A model generated the notes under the pieces. The model ran no database searches. It saw nothing but the letters and a program-made list of their open reading frames with translations, and had not been told where the DNA came from. 64,000 bases of DNA from Olsenella uli (lineage in GTDB: Bacteria; Actinomycetota; Coriobacteriia; Coriobacteriales; Atopobiaceae): assembly GCF_016900775.1 (NCBI RefSeq), contig NZ_JACJKN010000001.1:277542-341541 (forward strand). The letters are read 5' to 3'. Positions 14,431-23,177 of the stretch are shown here, in pieces. The position numbers and the translations under genes were made by a program. How positions within the stretch are numbered: the stretch's first letter is position 1; each line of letters opens with the position of its first letter.

Positions 14431-16686
14431 CTACTCCACGTCCTCGCCCTCGTCCTCCTCCTCGTCGAGGCGCAGCGGCTTGAAGACCGCGGTGTCGCCG
14501 CCCACGAGGGCCTTCTCGGCCTCCTCCTGGGCCGCCTCGCGGTCCTTGCGCATCTGGACGGAGAAGATGTCCTCGTCGTCCTCGTCGCCCTCGGCAGCGT
14601 CGGGCACGAGGGCGGGCTGCTGGCCGGTGCGGCCGAGCTCGTCGCGCTCGATGCGGGTGAGCTTGTGCTGGCGCTTGGTCTTGGAGAAGAGCGGCACGTA
14701 CTCGAAGATGAGGCTCGAGTTCTCGAGGCCGTACCAACGCGCCGCGGAGCCGCACAGGCTGCGGATGAAGTACTTGAGCTCGATGCACCAGCGGTTGATG
14801 CCGGAGATCTCGGTCTCGGGGGAGATCGTCTTGCGGATGAGGCAGAACTTGAAGTCGCCCACCACGCTCGGCTCGAGGTAGATCGAGTACTTGTGATTCT
14901 GCGGCGCGAGCTGGCCGCGCTCCACGAGGTTGGCCACGATCTGGTAGAGGTAGGTGTTCACGCGCTGGTTGACCTTGAAGCCCAGGCGCAGCTGCACCTT
15001 GAAGAGGAAGTCGGTGCCAAAGTCGTCGACGATGTACTCGTGCGTGAAGGGCTCGTCGGTCACCTGGACGTTGAGGAAGTAGTAGGCGCGGGCGCGCTTG
15101 GGCTGCTTGTCCAGGATCGAGTAGAGGATGTCGCGGTCGAGCTTGTCGAACGAGGAGTCGTTGGTGAGGAAGACTAGGTTGTCGGCCAGAAGCGGGTACT
15201 CGCTGTCGTGGCTCAGGTCGAAGATCTGGTCGAGGTACTTGCCCACAGGCAGATAGACCGTCTGCGTGCGCTCGATGGCGGTGCCGCGGCGCCACACGTA
15301 CATGACGAGGAAGATCGCGGCGGCAATGATGACGGTCACGTAGCCGCCGTGGAAGAACTTCGTCAGGCTCGAGAAGAAGAACATGAACTCGATGGCGCCG
15401 AAGAAGATGGCAAACGGCACGGCAAGCGCCACCTGATGGCGGATGCGCGAGAGGTACGTGAAGAGCAGCACCGTGGTCATGAGCATCGTCACGGTGATGG
15501 CCAGGCCGTAGGCGGCCTCCATGTGCGCGGAGGTCTGGAAGAGCAGCACGACGCAGATGCAGGCGATCCACATGACGTTGTTGACCATGGGGATGTAGAT
15601 CTGGCCCTTGGTCTCGGACGGGTAGTTGATGCGCATGTGCGGCATGAGGTCGAGGCGCACGGCCTCGGAGACGATGGAGAAGGACCCCGTGATGAGCGCC
15701 TGCGAGGCGATGATCGCGGCGAAGGTGGAGAGCACGATCGCGAAGACGCGGAAGTTCTCGGGGAGCATCTGGAAGAACGGGTTGAGGTCCTCGATGGCGG
15801 CGAGCTCGGCCGAGCCGTTGCTCGCGAGGATCCAGGCGCCCTGGCCCAGGTAGTTGAGGATGAGGCAGACCTTCACGAAGGGCCAGGAGGCGTAGATGTT
15901 GGACTTGCCCACGTGGCCCATGTCGGAGTAGAGGGCCTCGGCGCCGGTGGTGCAGAGGAAGACGTTGCCGAGGACCATGACGCCGGCGGCGTTGAGGTTG
16001 CCGTCAAAGAGGAACGTGATGCCGCGCAGCGGGTTGAGCGCGCGCAGCACGCCGAAGTTCTCGAAGATGTGCGGCAGGCCGGCGAGGGCGAGGAACAGGA
16101 ACCAGAGCGTCATGATGGGGCCGAAGGCCTTGCCGATCTTGGACGTGCCCGCCTTCTGGAGGAAGAAGAGCACGCACAGGATGCAGATGACCACGGCGAC
16201 CACGATGTGCTGGTTGTCCCCGATGATGTCATAGAAGAAGTCAACGGTGCGCAGGCCCTCGATGGCGGTGGTGACCGTCACGGCGGGGGTGAGGATGCCG
16301 TCGGCCAGAAGCGCCGCGCCGCCGATCATGGCGGGGATGATGAGCCAGCGCCCGCAGCGCTTGACGAGGCTGTAGAGCGCGAAGATGCCGCCCTCGTTGT
16401 GGTTGTCCGCCTTCATGGCCACGAGCACGTACTTGACCGTGGTGATGAGGGTGAGCGTCCAGATGATGAGGGAGAGCGCGCCCAGGACGACGTCCTCGGA
16501 CATGGTGGCGAGGCCGCCGTTGCCGGAGATGATCGCCTTCAGGGTGTACATCGGGCTCGTGCCGATGTCGCCGTAGACGACGCCGAGGGTGACGAGCAGC
16601 ATGCCGGCCGACAGGGGAATGCCGGCCCCCTTCGTCCTCTGGCGAGCCGCGACCGCGGTGTCGGAAGGACTGCGCTTTGCGTTCAT
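14431..16686 (-). CDS. kup: Potassium transporter Kup/KUP family
   Basis: 751 residues. It begins with the typical KUP start LLVTLGVVYGDIGTSPMYTLK at about 30-50, followed by about twelve membrane helices to about residue 460. A long cytoplasmic C-terminal domain ends in an acidic tail. KUP proteins take up potassium with protons. Typical members have about 630 residues; the extra length is at the C-terminus. ATG at 16686 is preceded by GGAG on the minus strand; longer upstream starts would overlap the divergent S10 gene's promoter region. Single gene, divergent from the S10 peptidase. Confidence 0.93.
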   Translation of the reverse strand: MNAKRSPSDTAVAARQRTKGAGIPLSAGMLLVTLGVVYGDIGTSPMYTLKAIISGNGGLATMSEDVVLGALSLIIWTLTLITTVKYVLVAMKADNHNEGGIFALYSLVKRCGRWLIIPAMIGGAALLADGILTPAVTVTTAIEGLRTVDFFYDIIGDNQHIVVAVVICILCVLFFLQKAGTSKIGKAFGPIMTLWFLFLALAGLPHIFENFGVLRALNPLRGITFLFDGNLNAAGVMVLGNVFLCTTGAEALYSDMGHVGKSNIYASWPFVKVCLILNYLGQGAWILASNGSAELAAIEDLNPFFQMLPENFRVFAIVLSTFAAIIASQALITGSFSIVSEAVRLDLMPHMRINYPSETKGQIYIPMVNNVMWIACICVVLLFQTSAHMEAAYGLAITVTMLMTTVLLFTYLSRIRHQVALAVPFAIFFGAIEFMFFFSSLTKFFHGGYVTVIIAAAIFLVMYVWRRGTAIERTQTVYLPVGKYLDQIFDLSHDSEYPLLADNLVFLTNDSSFDKLDRDILYSILDKQPKRARAYYFLNVQVTDEPFTHEYIVDDFGTDFLFKVQLRLGFKVNQRVNTYLYQIVANLVERGQLAPQNHKYSIYLEPSVVGDFKFCLIRKTISPETEISGINRWCIELKYFIRSLCGSAARWYGLENSSLIFEYVPLFSKTKRQHKLTRIERDELGRTGQQPALVPDAAEGDEDDEDIFSVQMRKDREAAQEEAEKALVGGDTAVFKPLRLDEEEDEGEDVE

Positions 16687-16760
16687 GTGACTCCAAACTC
16701 GGGGTTTACGTTTCGCGGCCTCCCGGCCGTTCCCAGTAGTGTAACGCTTGCCGTGGGGGC

Positions 16761-16766
16761 TAGAAT
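16761..16766 (+). promoter_or_regulatory. -10 element (TAGAAT) before S10 peptidase gene
   Basis: TAGAAT 36 bases before ATG 16802, in the divergent spacer with kup. No clear -35. Confidence 0.35.
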
Positions 16767-16801
16767 GGCCTCGTTGGACTACGACAGAGGAGATGAGGCA
16801 C

Positions 16802-18328
16802 ATGGCGGAAGAGAAGAACGAGGCGGGTGCCGCCCAGGCTGCGACCCAGGCCGCCGGCCCGGTGCGAGGCGTGTACGCGAGCGTGCCGGCGGAGCGAGCG
16901 ACGGGCGTGCCCGAGCCCGCCGCGGCGCGGCTCACCTGGACGGACGGCGAGAGGAGCCTGGACTACGAGGCCCGGGCCGCGCATCTTGAGGTGCGCGACG
17001 ACGCGGGCGTCCTTCTCGGCAGGATGTTCTCGGTCTCGTACGTGGCGGTGGACGGCGAGGGGCGCCCGGACGCGTCCCGACCGGTGACCTTCGCGTACAA
17101 CGGCGGGCCGGGCTCGAGCTCGGTGCCCATCAACCTGGGCGGCATCGGCCCGCGCCGCGTGGCCACAGACGGCGTCTCCCACCTGCGCGCGGACGCCCCG
17201 GTGGAGGACAACCCGCACACGCTGCTCGCCGAGTCCGACGTGGTCTTCCTGGACGCGCTCGGCACCGGGTGGTCGGTCCTCGCGGAGGACGCCGACCCCA
17301 AGAAGCTCTTCTGCACGGACGGAGACGCCGACGCCTTCGCGCGCGCCATCTGCGCGTGGCTCACGGAGAACGGCCGCTGGTCGAGCCCGCTCTACCTCTT
17401 CGGCGAGTCCTACGGCACCGTGCGCAACTCCGTCCTCATGCGCCTGCTCGGCGAGCGCGGCGTGCAGCTGACGGGCGTGGTCATGCTCTCGGCGGTCTTC
17501 AACATCGCCGGGCTCCTCAACCCGGGCGACGACCTCTACTACCTGGGCATGATGCCCACCTTCGCCGCCACGGCGCAGTTCTTCGGCAGGGCGGGCGCGG
17601 GCGTGGACGAGGACGAGTGGTTCTCCCGCGCGATGGAATTCACCGAGAAGGAGCTCGCCCCGGCGCTCCTGCGCGGCGACCGCCTGGGCGAGGCCGAGGA
17701 GCGTGCCGTGGCCGAGCGCATGGCGGCGTTCATCGGCCTTCCCGCCGAGCACATCCTCGCCCATCACCTGCGCATCGACCTGCTCGACTTCCGCACGCAC
17801 CTGCTCGCGGACGAGGGCCGCGTCTGCGGCCGGCTGGACACGCGCTTCTCGAGCGACGCACCCTCGCCGATGCAGTCCTATGACATGTGGCTCGCCGGCG
17901 AGGACCCGGCCGACGACGCCGTCGAGGGCGCCTGGGTGCGGGCGTTCAGGCGCCTCTGCGCGGACGACCTGGGCTACGAGGGCCCGGCGCGCTACCTCTC
18001 CAACAACTACGAGAAGGTCAACGCCGGCTGGGACTGGGGCCACGAGGAGCCGGGCCTGGGCAGGGTCGCCACGCCCAACGTCTCCCTTGACATCGCCGTC
18101 GCCATGCGGCGCAACCCCACGCTCAAGCTCGCCATCCTCGGCGGCCGCTACGACGCGGCCACCACGTGGTGGAACGTCGTGCATGACATGAGCTGCCAGT
18201 TCCTCTCGCCCGCGCTCAAGAGCCGCGTGAGCTGGCACCTCTATGGCTGCGGCCACATGGCCTACGTCGACGAGCCCACGCTCGAGGCGATGGGCCGCGA
18301 CCTGCACGAGTTCTACGAGAAGCGCTAG
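16802..18328 (+). CDS. Serine carboxypeptidase-like S10 family peptidase
   Basis: 508 residues. The alpha/beta-hydrolase triad is visible: FGESYG (Ser about 201), GRYDAAT (Asp) and GCGHMAYVD (His). The oxyanion motif FAYNGGPGSSS lies at about 95-106, a hallmark of S10 carboxypeptidases. No signal peptide, so it is cytoplasmic, unlike most eukaryotic members. It should remove C-terminal residues from peptides, or act as a related esterase. AGAGGAG precedes ATG 16802. The N-terminus has MAEEKNEAGAA, an Ala/Gln-rich stretch. A hairpin repeat follows. Confidence 0.88.
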   Translation: MAEEKNEAGAAQAATQAAGPVRGVYASVPAERATGVPEPAAARLTWTDGERSLDYEARAAHLEVRDDAGVLLGRMFSVSYVAVDGEGRPDASRPVTFAYNGGPGSSSVPINLGGIGPRRVATDGVSHLRADAPVEDNPHTLLAESDVVFLDALGTGWSVLAEDADPKKLFCTDGDADAFARAICAWLTENGRWSSPLYLFGESYGTVRNSVLMRLLGERGVQLTGVVMLSAVFNIAGLLNPGDDLYYLGMMPTFAATAQFFGRAGAGVDEDEWFSRAMEFTEKELAPALLRGDRLGEAEERAVAERMAAFIGLPAEHILAHHLRIDLLDFRTHLLADEGRVCGRLDTRFSSDAPSPMQSYDMWLAGEDPADDAVEGAWVRAFRRLCADDLGYEGPARYLSNNYEKVNAGWDWGHEEPGLGRVATPNVSLDIAVAMRRNPTLKLAILGGRYDAATTWWNVVHDMSCQFLSPALKSRVSWHLYGCGHMAYVDEPTLEAMGRDLHEFYEKR

Positions 18329-18410
18329 GCCGTAAGGTCGCGCCGCGCACGTCCGGAGGCTTCTGGCGTAGGCCGTCAACGGTGCTGCCCGAGGTTCTTC
18401 TCGCCCTGTG

Positions 18411-18495
18411 CATCAGATCTGGCCGCGGATTTCTGGCACTTTCGGACCCCCCTTTGAGCCCGGAAAGTGCCATAATCCCGCGGCCAGATTTGATG
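18411..18495. repeat. Palindromic element, family A (copy 1 of 3)
   Basis: Outer ends CATCAGATCTGGCCGC / GCGGCCAGATTTGATG, inner stem GGCACTTTC / GAAAGTGCC, loop with GGACCCC. It shares its outer ends and loop core with copies at 20832 and 49060, while the inner stem differs in sequence. Lies between the S10 gene and rlmKL. Confidence 0.8.
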
Positions 18496-18577
18496 TGGGT
18501 CGCGCGCCGCCGCGGCGGGAGGGGCGCGTTCATGGGAGAATGGGCGAATGTGATGGCGACGGGCGAAAGGTGACCCG

Positions 18578-20797
18578 ATGGAGTTTGTGGCGACGTGCCC
18601 CAAGGGCTTCGAGCGCCTGCTGGCCGACGAGCTGATTGAGCTGGGGACCCCCCAGGTGCGGCCCCTGGCAGGACAGGTCTCGTTTGGCGGCGAGGTCAAG
18701 GACGCGTATCGGGCCTGCCTGTGGTCGCGGCTCGCCTCGCGCGTGCTGCTCGTGCTCGCGCGCGTGGGCGCGCGTGACGCCGACGAGCTCTACGAGGGCG
18801 TGTCCTCCGTCGCGTGGGAGGCCCAGCTCGCGCCCGGGGCCACCTTTGCGGTGGACGCCCACGGAACCAACGCCGCGCTGAGAAACACCCAGTTCATCGC
18901 GCTCCGGGCCAAGGACGCCATCGTCGACCGCGTGTTCTCCGCGACGGGTGCCCGCCCGCTGACCGACCCGGCGCGCCCGGACCTCACGGTCTCCGTCCGC
19001 CTGGGCGGCCAGCGGGCGACCATCTCCCTCGACCTGGCGGGCGAGCCCCTCTTCAGGCGCGGCTACGACGTGCGGACCGACGCGCGCGTGGCGCCCCTCC
19101 GCCCGGACTACGCCGCGGCGCTGCTCGCAGCGGGCGGGTGGGGCCGCCTCGTCCGTCGCGGGGCGCCGGCGCTCATCGCGCTCTGGGCGGGGCAGGGGAG
19201 CGTGCTCGTTGAGGCGGCGCAGGCGGCGCTCGACCGCGCGCCGGGCCTGCTGCGCGCCCGCTGGGGCTTTACGGGCTGGGCGGGGCATGACGCCGCCGCC
19301 TGGCGGGGCCTGCTCGACGAGGCGGACGCCCGCGCGGAGGCTGGCGAGAAGAACGCCTGCTCGCTCATGGTGTCGGACGCCCGCCCGGGCGCGGCCGCGG
19401 CGTGCCGCCAGGCCCTCCGCGCCGCCGGCCTTCCCGTCGAGCCCGCGTTCTGCTCGCCTGCCGACGCCGCGGGCGCGGGGGAGGCGCTCGTGACCTGCGA
19501 CCTCTCGTGGGTGGCCGAGACGGCCCTCGCGACGGAGGCCGCGGCGCTCGCCGACCTCTCCACGCTCTCGGGGAGGCCCGTCGTGACGCTTTCGCGCGGC
19601 GCCGCGGTCGACGCGGCGCTCTCCCGCGAGCCCGCCTCCGTGACGGGGGTGATCGTCGGGCGGGACGCCGCGAGCATCCGCGTCTACGAGGCGCCGGGCG
19701 AGGCCGCGGCGCCGGTGACCGTCGAGGTTGCCGGCGAGCGCGTGCCCGTGCTCGTGAGCGCCTCGGAGCAGTTCGCGCGCCGCCTCGCGAAGGTCGCCCG
19801 GCTGCGCGCCCGCTGGGCGCGGCGCGAGGACGTGACGTGCTACCGCGTCTATGACGCCGACCTGCCGGACTACGCCGTGGCGATCGAGCTCTACGAGGGC
19901 TCCGAGACCCCGGGCCGCTGGCTCCAGGTCTCCGAGTACGCCGCCCCGCGCGGCGTGGACCCGGAGCTCGCCCATCGCCGCCTGCTCGACGTCCTCGCGA
20001 TCGCGCCCCGCGCGCTCGGCGTGGCGCCCGCGGACGTGAGCGTGCGCGTGCGGACCCGCGCCCGCGGCGGCTCGCAGTACGCGGACGAGGCGCGCACCCC
20101 AGAGCGCCCGCGGCCCGGGCGCCCTTCTCGCCGGGCGGGGCGCGTGGAGCTGCCGGCGGGCGCGCACCTGGTGGACGAGGGCGGCCTCACCTTCGAGGTC
20201 AACTTTGACGCGCGCCACGACTGCGGCATCTTCCTGGACCATCGGGAGACCCGCGCGCGCATCCGCGAGATGATGAAGCAGGCCAAGGGCTCCAAGCGTT
20301 TCCTCAACCTCTTCGCCTACACGGGCACCGCCACGGTCTACGCCGCGGACGGCGGCGCTAAGCACACCACGACCGTGGACCTCTCGCGCCCCTCCCTGGA
20401 CTGGGCGCGGCGCAACATGGCCCGCAACGGCTTCTCGGGGTCGGAGCACGAGTTCGTGCAGGCCGACGTGCTCGCGTGGGTGACGGAGCAGCGCCACACG
20501 CGCAACCGCTGGGACCTCATCTTCTGCGACGTGCCCACGTTCTCCAACTCCGCGCGCATGCGGCGCGCGTCCTTTGACGTGCAGCGCGACCACGCGGAGC
20601 TGATCATCGGCGTGTCGCGCCTGCTCGTGCGCGGCGGGCGGGCGATCTTCTCGTGCAACCTGCGCAGCTTCAAGCCGGACACGGAGAAGCTCGAGCGCGC
20701 GGGCGTGAGGCTCGCGGACATCACGGCCGAGACCATCCCGGAGGACTTCGCGCGCAACCGCAAGGTGCACCACGCCTATCTGGTGGAGCGGGCGTAG
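18578..20797 (+). CDS. rlmL: RlmKL-type 23S rRNA methyltransferase with degenerate RlmL domain
   Basis: 739 residues. N-terminal ferredoxin-like and THUMP domain (MEFVATCPKGFERLLADEL, about 1-155). A first methyltransferase-like domain (about 160-380) is followed by a complete RlmK-type methyltransferase (about 440-739) with FEVNFDARHDCGIFLDHRE, RFLNLFAYTGTATV (SAM motif I) and DVPTFSNS. RlmK makes m7G2069 and RlmL makes m2G2445 in 23S rRNA. In the first domain the expected SAM motif is replaced by ALWAGQGSV and the expected NPPY motif by CDLSW (about residue 307). That half is therefore probably inactive. The gene contains one GGCGAGAAGAAC motif (19343). ATG 18578 is supported by GAAAGGTGA. 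Confidence 0.85.
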   Translation: MEFVATCPKGFERLLADELIELGTPQVRPLAGQVSFGGEVKDAYRACLWSRLASRVLLVLARVGARDADELYEGVSSVAWEAQLAPGATFAVDAHGTNAALRNTQFIALRAKDAIVDRVFSATGARPLTDPARPDLTVSVRLGGQRATISLDLAGEPLFRRGYDVRTDARVAPLRPDYAAALLAAGGWGRLVRRGAPALIALWAGQGSVLVEAAQAALDRAPGLLRARWGFTGWAGHDAAAWRGLLDEADARAEAGEKNACSLMVSDARPGAAAACRQALRAAGLPVEPAFCSPADAAGAGEALVTCDLSWVAETALATEAAALADLSTLSGRPVVTLSRGAAVDAALSREPASVTGVIVGRDAASIRVYEAPGEAAAPVTVEVAGERVPVLVSASEQFARRLAKVARLRARWARREDVTCYRVYDADLPDYAVAIELYEGSETPGRWLQVSEYAAPRGVDPELAHRRLLDVLAIAPRALGVAPADVSVRVRTRARGGSQYADEARTPERPRPGRPSRRAGRVELPAGAHLVDEGGLTFEVNFDARHDCGIFLDHRETRARIREMMKQAKGSKRFLNLFAYTGTATVYAADGGAKHTTTVDLSRPSLDWARRNMARNGFSGSEHEFVQADVLAWVTEQRHTRNRWDLIFCDVPTFSNSARMRRASFDVQRDHAELIIGVSRLLVRGGRAIFSCNLRSFKPDTEKLERAGVRLADITAETIPEDFARNRKVHHAYLVERA

Positions 20798-20831
20798 GGG
20801 CGCCGGCCCCGAGGATGGGGCCGTTGGGCAA

Positions 20832-20912
20832 CATCAAATCTGACTGCGGCATCTTGGCGCTCTCGACCCCTGGGGCCTTGAGGCAGCCAAGGTGCCGCAG
20901 CCAGATTTGATG
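20832..20912. repeat. Palindromic element, family A (copy 2 of 3)
   Basis: Outer ends CATCAAATCTGACTGCGGC / GCCGCAGCCAGATTTGATG, inner stem ATCTTGGC / GCCAAGGT (one mismatch), loop with GACCCC. Thirty-five bases after rlmKL, so it may also serve as its terminator. Confidence 0.8.
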
Positions 20913-21034
20913 CGCCGCCCGGGCGAGAAGAGCCCGCGCCCCGCCGCTCCGTCCGCGCCCCCGCCGTCCGCTCCGTCCGCCGCCGCGCGGCGTCCGTCTG
21001 CGCGCGCGAGGCGCAGACGCGCCCCGCGCGCGAG

Positions 21035-21040
21035 TAGAAT
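21035..21040 (+). promoter_or_regulatory. -10 element (TAGAAT) before phosphoglucomutase
   Basis: TAGAAT 66 bases before ATG 21106, in GC-rich surroundings. No clear -35. Confidence 0.3.
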
Positions 21041-21105
21041 CAACCTGCACGTGTGGGTAAGGCGCGGGCACGCTCGCGCCCCGATTGAAAATGGGGGAAC
21101 ACGCT

Positions 21106-22827
21106 ATGGACGCTAGCATCGAGGCCACGGTCAAGGCCTGGCAGGACAACGTCACCGATCCCGACCTTGCGGCCGAGCTCGCCGAGCTCGTCAAGGACGG
21201 CAACGAGGACAAGCTCTTCGACGCCTTCTATCGCGACCTCGCCTTTGGCACCGCCGGCCTGCGCGGCACGCTCGGCGTGGGCACCAACCGCATGAACGTC
21301 TACGTGGTCGCGCAGGCCACCCAGGGCGTCGCCGACTACCTGAACGCCCACTACGAGAACCCCACGCTCGCGCTCGCGCGCGACTCGCGCAACAAGGGCG
21401 AGGACTTCCAGAAGGTCGCCGCCGGCGTGCTCGCCGCCAACGGCGTCCACGTCTACGTGTACCCGCGCATCGAGCCCGTCCCCACGCTGTCCTTCGCGGT
21501 GCGCCACCTCGGGACCTCCGCCGGCATCGTGCTCACGGCCTCCCACAACCCGGCGCCCTACAACGGCTACAAGGTCTACAACGACAACGGCGGCCAGATC
21601 ACGGACGAGGCCGCGGCGGAGATCTCGGCCAACATCGCCAAGGCCGACCCGTTCAACGTCAAGATCATGGACTTTGACGAGGGCATCGAGAAGGGCCTCA
21701 TCGAGTGGACGCCCGAGGAGGTCCTCGACGCCTTCATCGAGAACATCAAGAAGGTCTCCGTGCCGGGCTTCAAGGCCTCCGACGACTACTCCGTGGTCTA
21801 CACCCCGCTCAACGGCACCGGCATGGAGCTCGTGACGCGCATCCTCAAGGAGATCGGCGTCGAGAAGGTCTCCGTGGTGCCCGAGCAGGCGGAGCCGGAC
21901 GGCAACTTCCCCACCTGCACCTACCCCAACCCCGAGTTCCGCGAGGCCCTCGAGCTCGCCCTCAAGCTCGCCGAGGAGGTCAAGCCCAACCTCGTCGTGG
22001 CCACCGACCCGGACGCCGACCGCATGGGCACCGCCATCCCGCACGACGGCGACTACGTGCTGCTCTCCGGCAACGAGATGGGCGTCCTGCTCATGGACTG
22101 GCTCGCCACGATGGCGCGCGACCGCGGCGAGGACGTGGGCCGCAAGGTGGCCGTCTCCACGATCGTCTCCTCCTCGATGCCCGACGCGCTCGCGCGCGAC
22201 TGGGGCTTTGAGATGAGGCGCGTGCTCACCGGCTTCAAGTACATCGGCGACCAGATCGACCAGCTCAAGGACGAGGGCGAGGAGGACCGCTTCCTCATGG
22301 GCTTCGAGGAGTCCTACGGCTACCTCGTGGGCACGCACGCCCGCGACAAGGACGCCATCGTCGCCACGATGCTCTGCGTCGAGATGGCCAGCTACTACGC
22401 CGAGCGCGGCATGGACCTCTACGAGGCCATGGACGCCCTCTACCAGAAGTACGGCTACTACCTCAACGGCACCGTCAACGCGTCCTTCCCGGGTGCGGCC
22501 GGCGCCGACAAGATGGCCGCCATCATGACCGGGCTGCGCGAGAACCCGCCCGCGGAGATCGCCGGCTACAAGGTCACCGGCATGACCGACTACGCCACCG
22601 GCCCCGAGATGCCGCGCGTCTCGGGTCTCCAGAAGGAGGCGGCGCAGGTGCTGCCGTCGGCCAACGTCATCGAGTTCCGCCTCGAGGACGACAACAAGGT
22701 CATCTTCCGCCCGTCCGGCACCGAGCCCAAGGTGAAGGCGTACCTCTTCTCCAAGGGCGCCACGCGCGCCGAGTCCGAGGCCGTGCGCGCCAAGCTCGAG
22801 GCCGCGTCCAAGGAGATCCTGTCGTAG
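21106..22827 (+). CDS. pgcA: Phospho-sugar mutase (phosphoglucomutase type)
   Basis: 573 residues. The four alpha-phosphohexomutase signatures are visible: FGTAGLRG near residue 47, the phosphoserine loop TASHNPAPYNGYK, the metal site DPDADRMG, and the sugar loop GFEESYGYLVG, with phosphate-binding RPSGTEPKVK near the end. Length and order fit the PgcA/yhxB group that interconverts glucose-1-phosphate and glucose-6-phosphate. ATG 21106 has GGGGG eight bases upstream; an in-frame ATG at 21091 would overlap that site. It supplies precursors for polysaccharide and links to PpgK (37.2 kb) in glucose metabolism. Confidence 0.92.
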   Translation: MDASIEATVKAWQDNVTDPDLAAELAELVKDGNEDKLFDAFYRDLAFGTAGLRGTLGVGTNRMNVYVVAQATQGVADYLNAHYENPTLALARDSRNKGEDFQKVAAGVLAANGVHVYVYPRIEPVPTLSFAVRHLGTSAGIVLTASHNPAPYNGYKVYNDNGGQITDEAAAEISANIAKADPFNVKIMDFDEGIEKGLIEWTPEEVLDAFIENIKKVSVPGFKASDDYSVVYTPLNGTGMELVTRILKEIGVEKVSVVPEQAEPDGNFPTCTYPNPEFREALELALKLAEEVKPNLVVATDPDADRMGTAIPHDGDYVLLSGNEMGVLLMDWLATMARDRGEDVGRKVAVSTIVSSSMPDALARDWGFEMRRVLTGFKYIGDQIDQLKDEGEEDRFLMGFEESYGYLVGTHARDKDAIVATMLCVEMASYYAERGMDLYEAMDALYQKYGYYLNGTVNASFPGAAGADKMAAIMTGLRENPPAEIAGYKVTGMTDYATGPEMPRVSGLQKEAAQVLPSANVIEFRLEDDNKVIFRPSGTEPKVKAYLFSKGATRAESEAVRAKLEAASKEILS

Positions 22828-22847
22828 AGGACGCTCTCTGCAGGAGG

Positions 22848-22883
22848 GGAGGCCCCGCCGGCCCGTTGGTCGGCGGGGCCTCC
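22848..22883 (+). terminator. GC-rich hairpin after phosphoglucomutase
   Basis: Perfect 13-base arms GGAGGCCCCGCCG / CGGCGGGGCCTCC, 10-base loop, 20 bases after the stop. No clear T-run. Confidence 0.7.
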
Positions 22884-23129
22884 TGCTGTCTGCCGTGTCC
22901 GGGCCCACGAGTTCTTCTCGGCGATTCCGGCCGCTCGCCTGCGTTGCGGAAATGGGGGTTATGGCAGCCTGACGCCTCCCGGTGTTGCCGAGTTTGGGGC
23001 TATGGCAGAAAGGGCAGTGCCACAACCCCCGATTCGTAAACGCGGGCGAGAAGAACCGCAGGTCGTTCTTCTCGCCCAGCGCCATAACCCCATATCTGAC
23101 AACGGCTCGAAGGCGGATTCCAGCGGCCA
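22884..23129. repeat. Non-coding region with repeated GGGGTTATGGC units and motif hairpin
   Basis: No gene seen. GGGGTTATGGC-like units occur twice in direct orientation (about 22953-22964 and 22994-23006) and twice inverted (about 23019-23032 and 23079-23090). Between the inverted units lies an inverted pair of the dispersed motif: GGGCGAGAAGAAC at 23044-23056 and its complement at 23065-23077. The region ends in the palindrome that truncates the ATPase gene. Confidence 0.65.
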
Positions 23130-23177
23130 TTGAACCACGCCCCTCTCGTCGTGGTGCAATGGCCGCTGGAATCCGCC
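23112..23177. repeat. Palindrome at the truncated 5' end of the ECF ATPase gene
   Basis: Perfect 21-base arms (23112-23132 and 23157-23177; GGCGGATTCCAGCGGCCAT...). An inner ACCAC/GTGGT pair lies in the 24-base loop. Recognisable ATPase homology begins immediately after the right arm. Confidence 0.85.

Noticed and set aside
23130..23177. Genuine N-terminus MNHAPLVVVQWPLES of the ECF ATPase
   Set aside because: These codons lie within a perfect palindrome and show no similarity to ABC ATPases. Homology begins exactly behind it.
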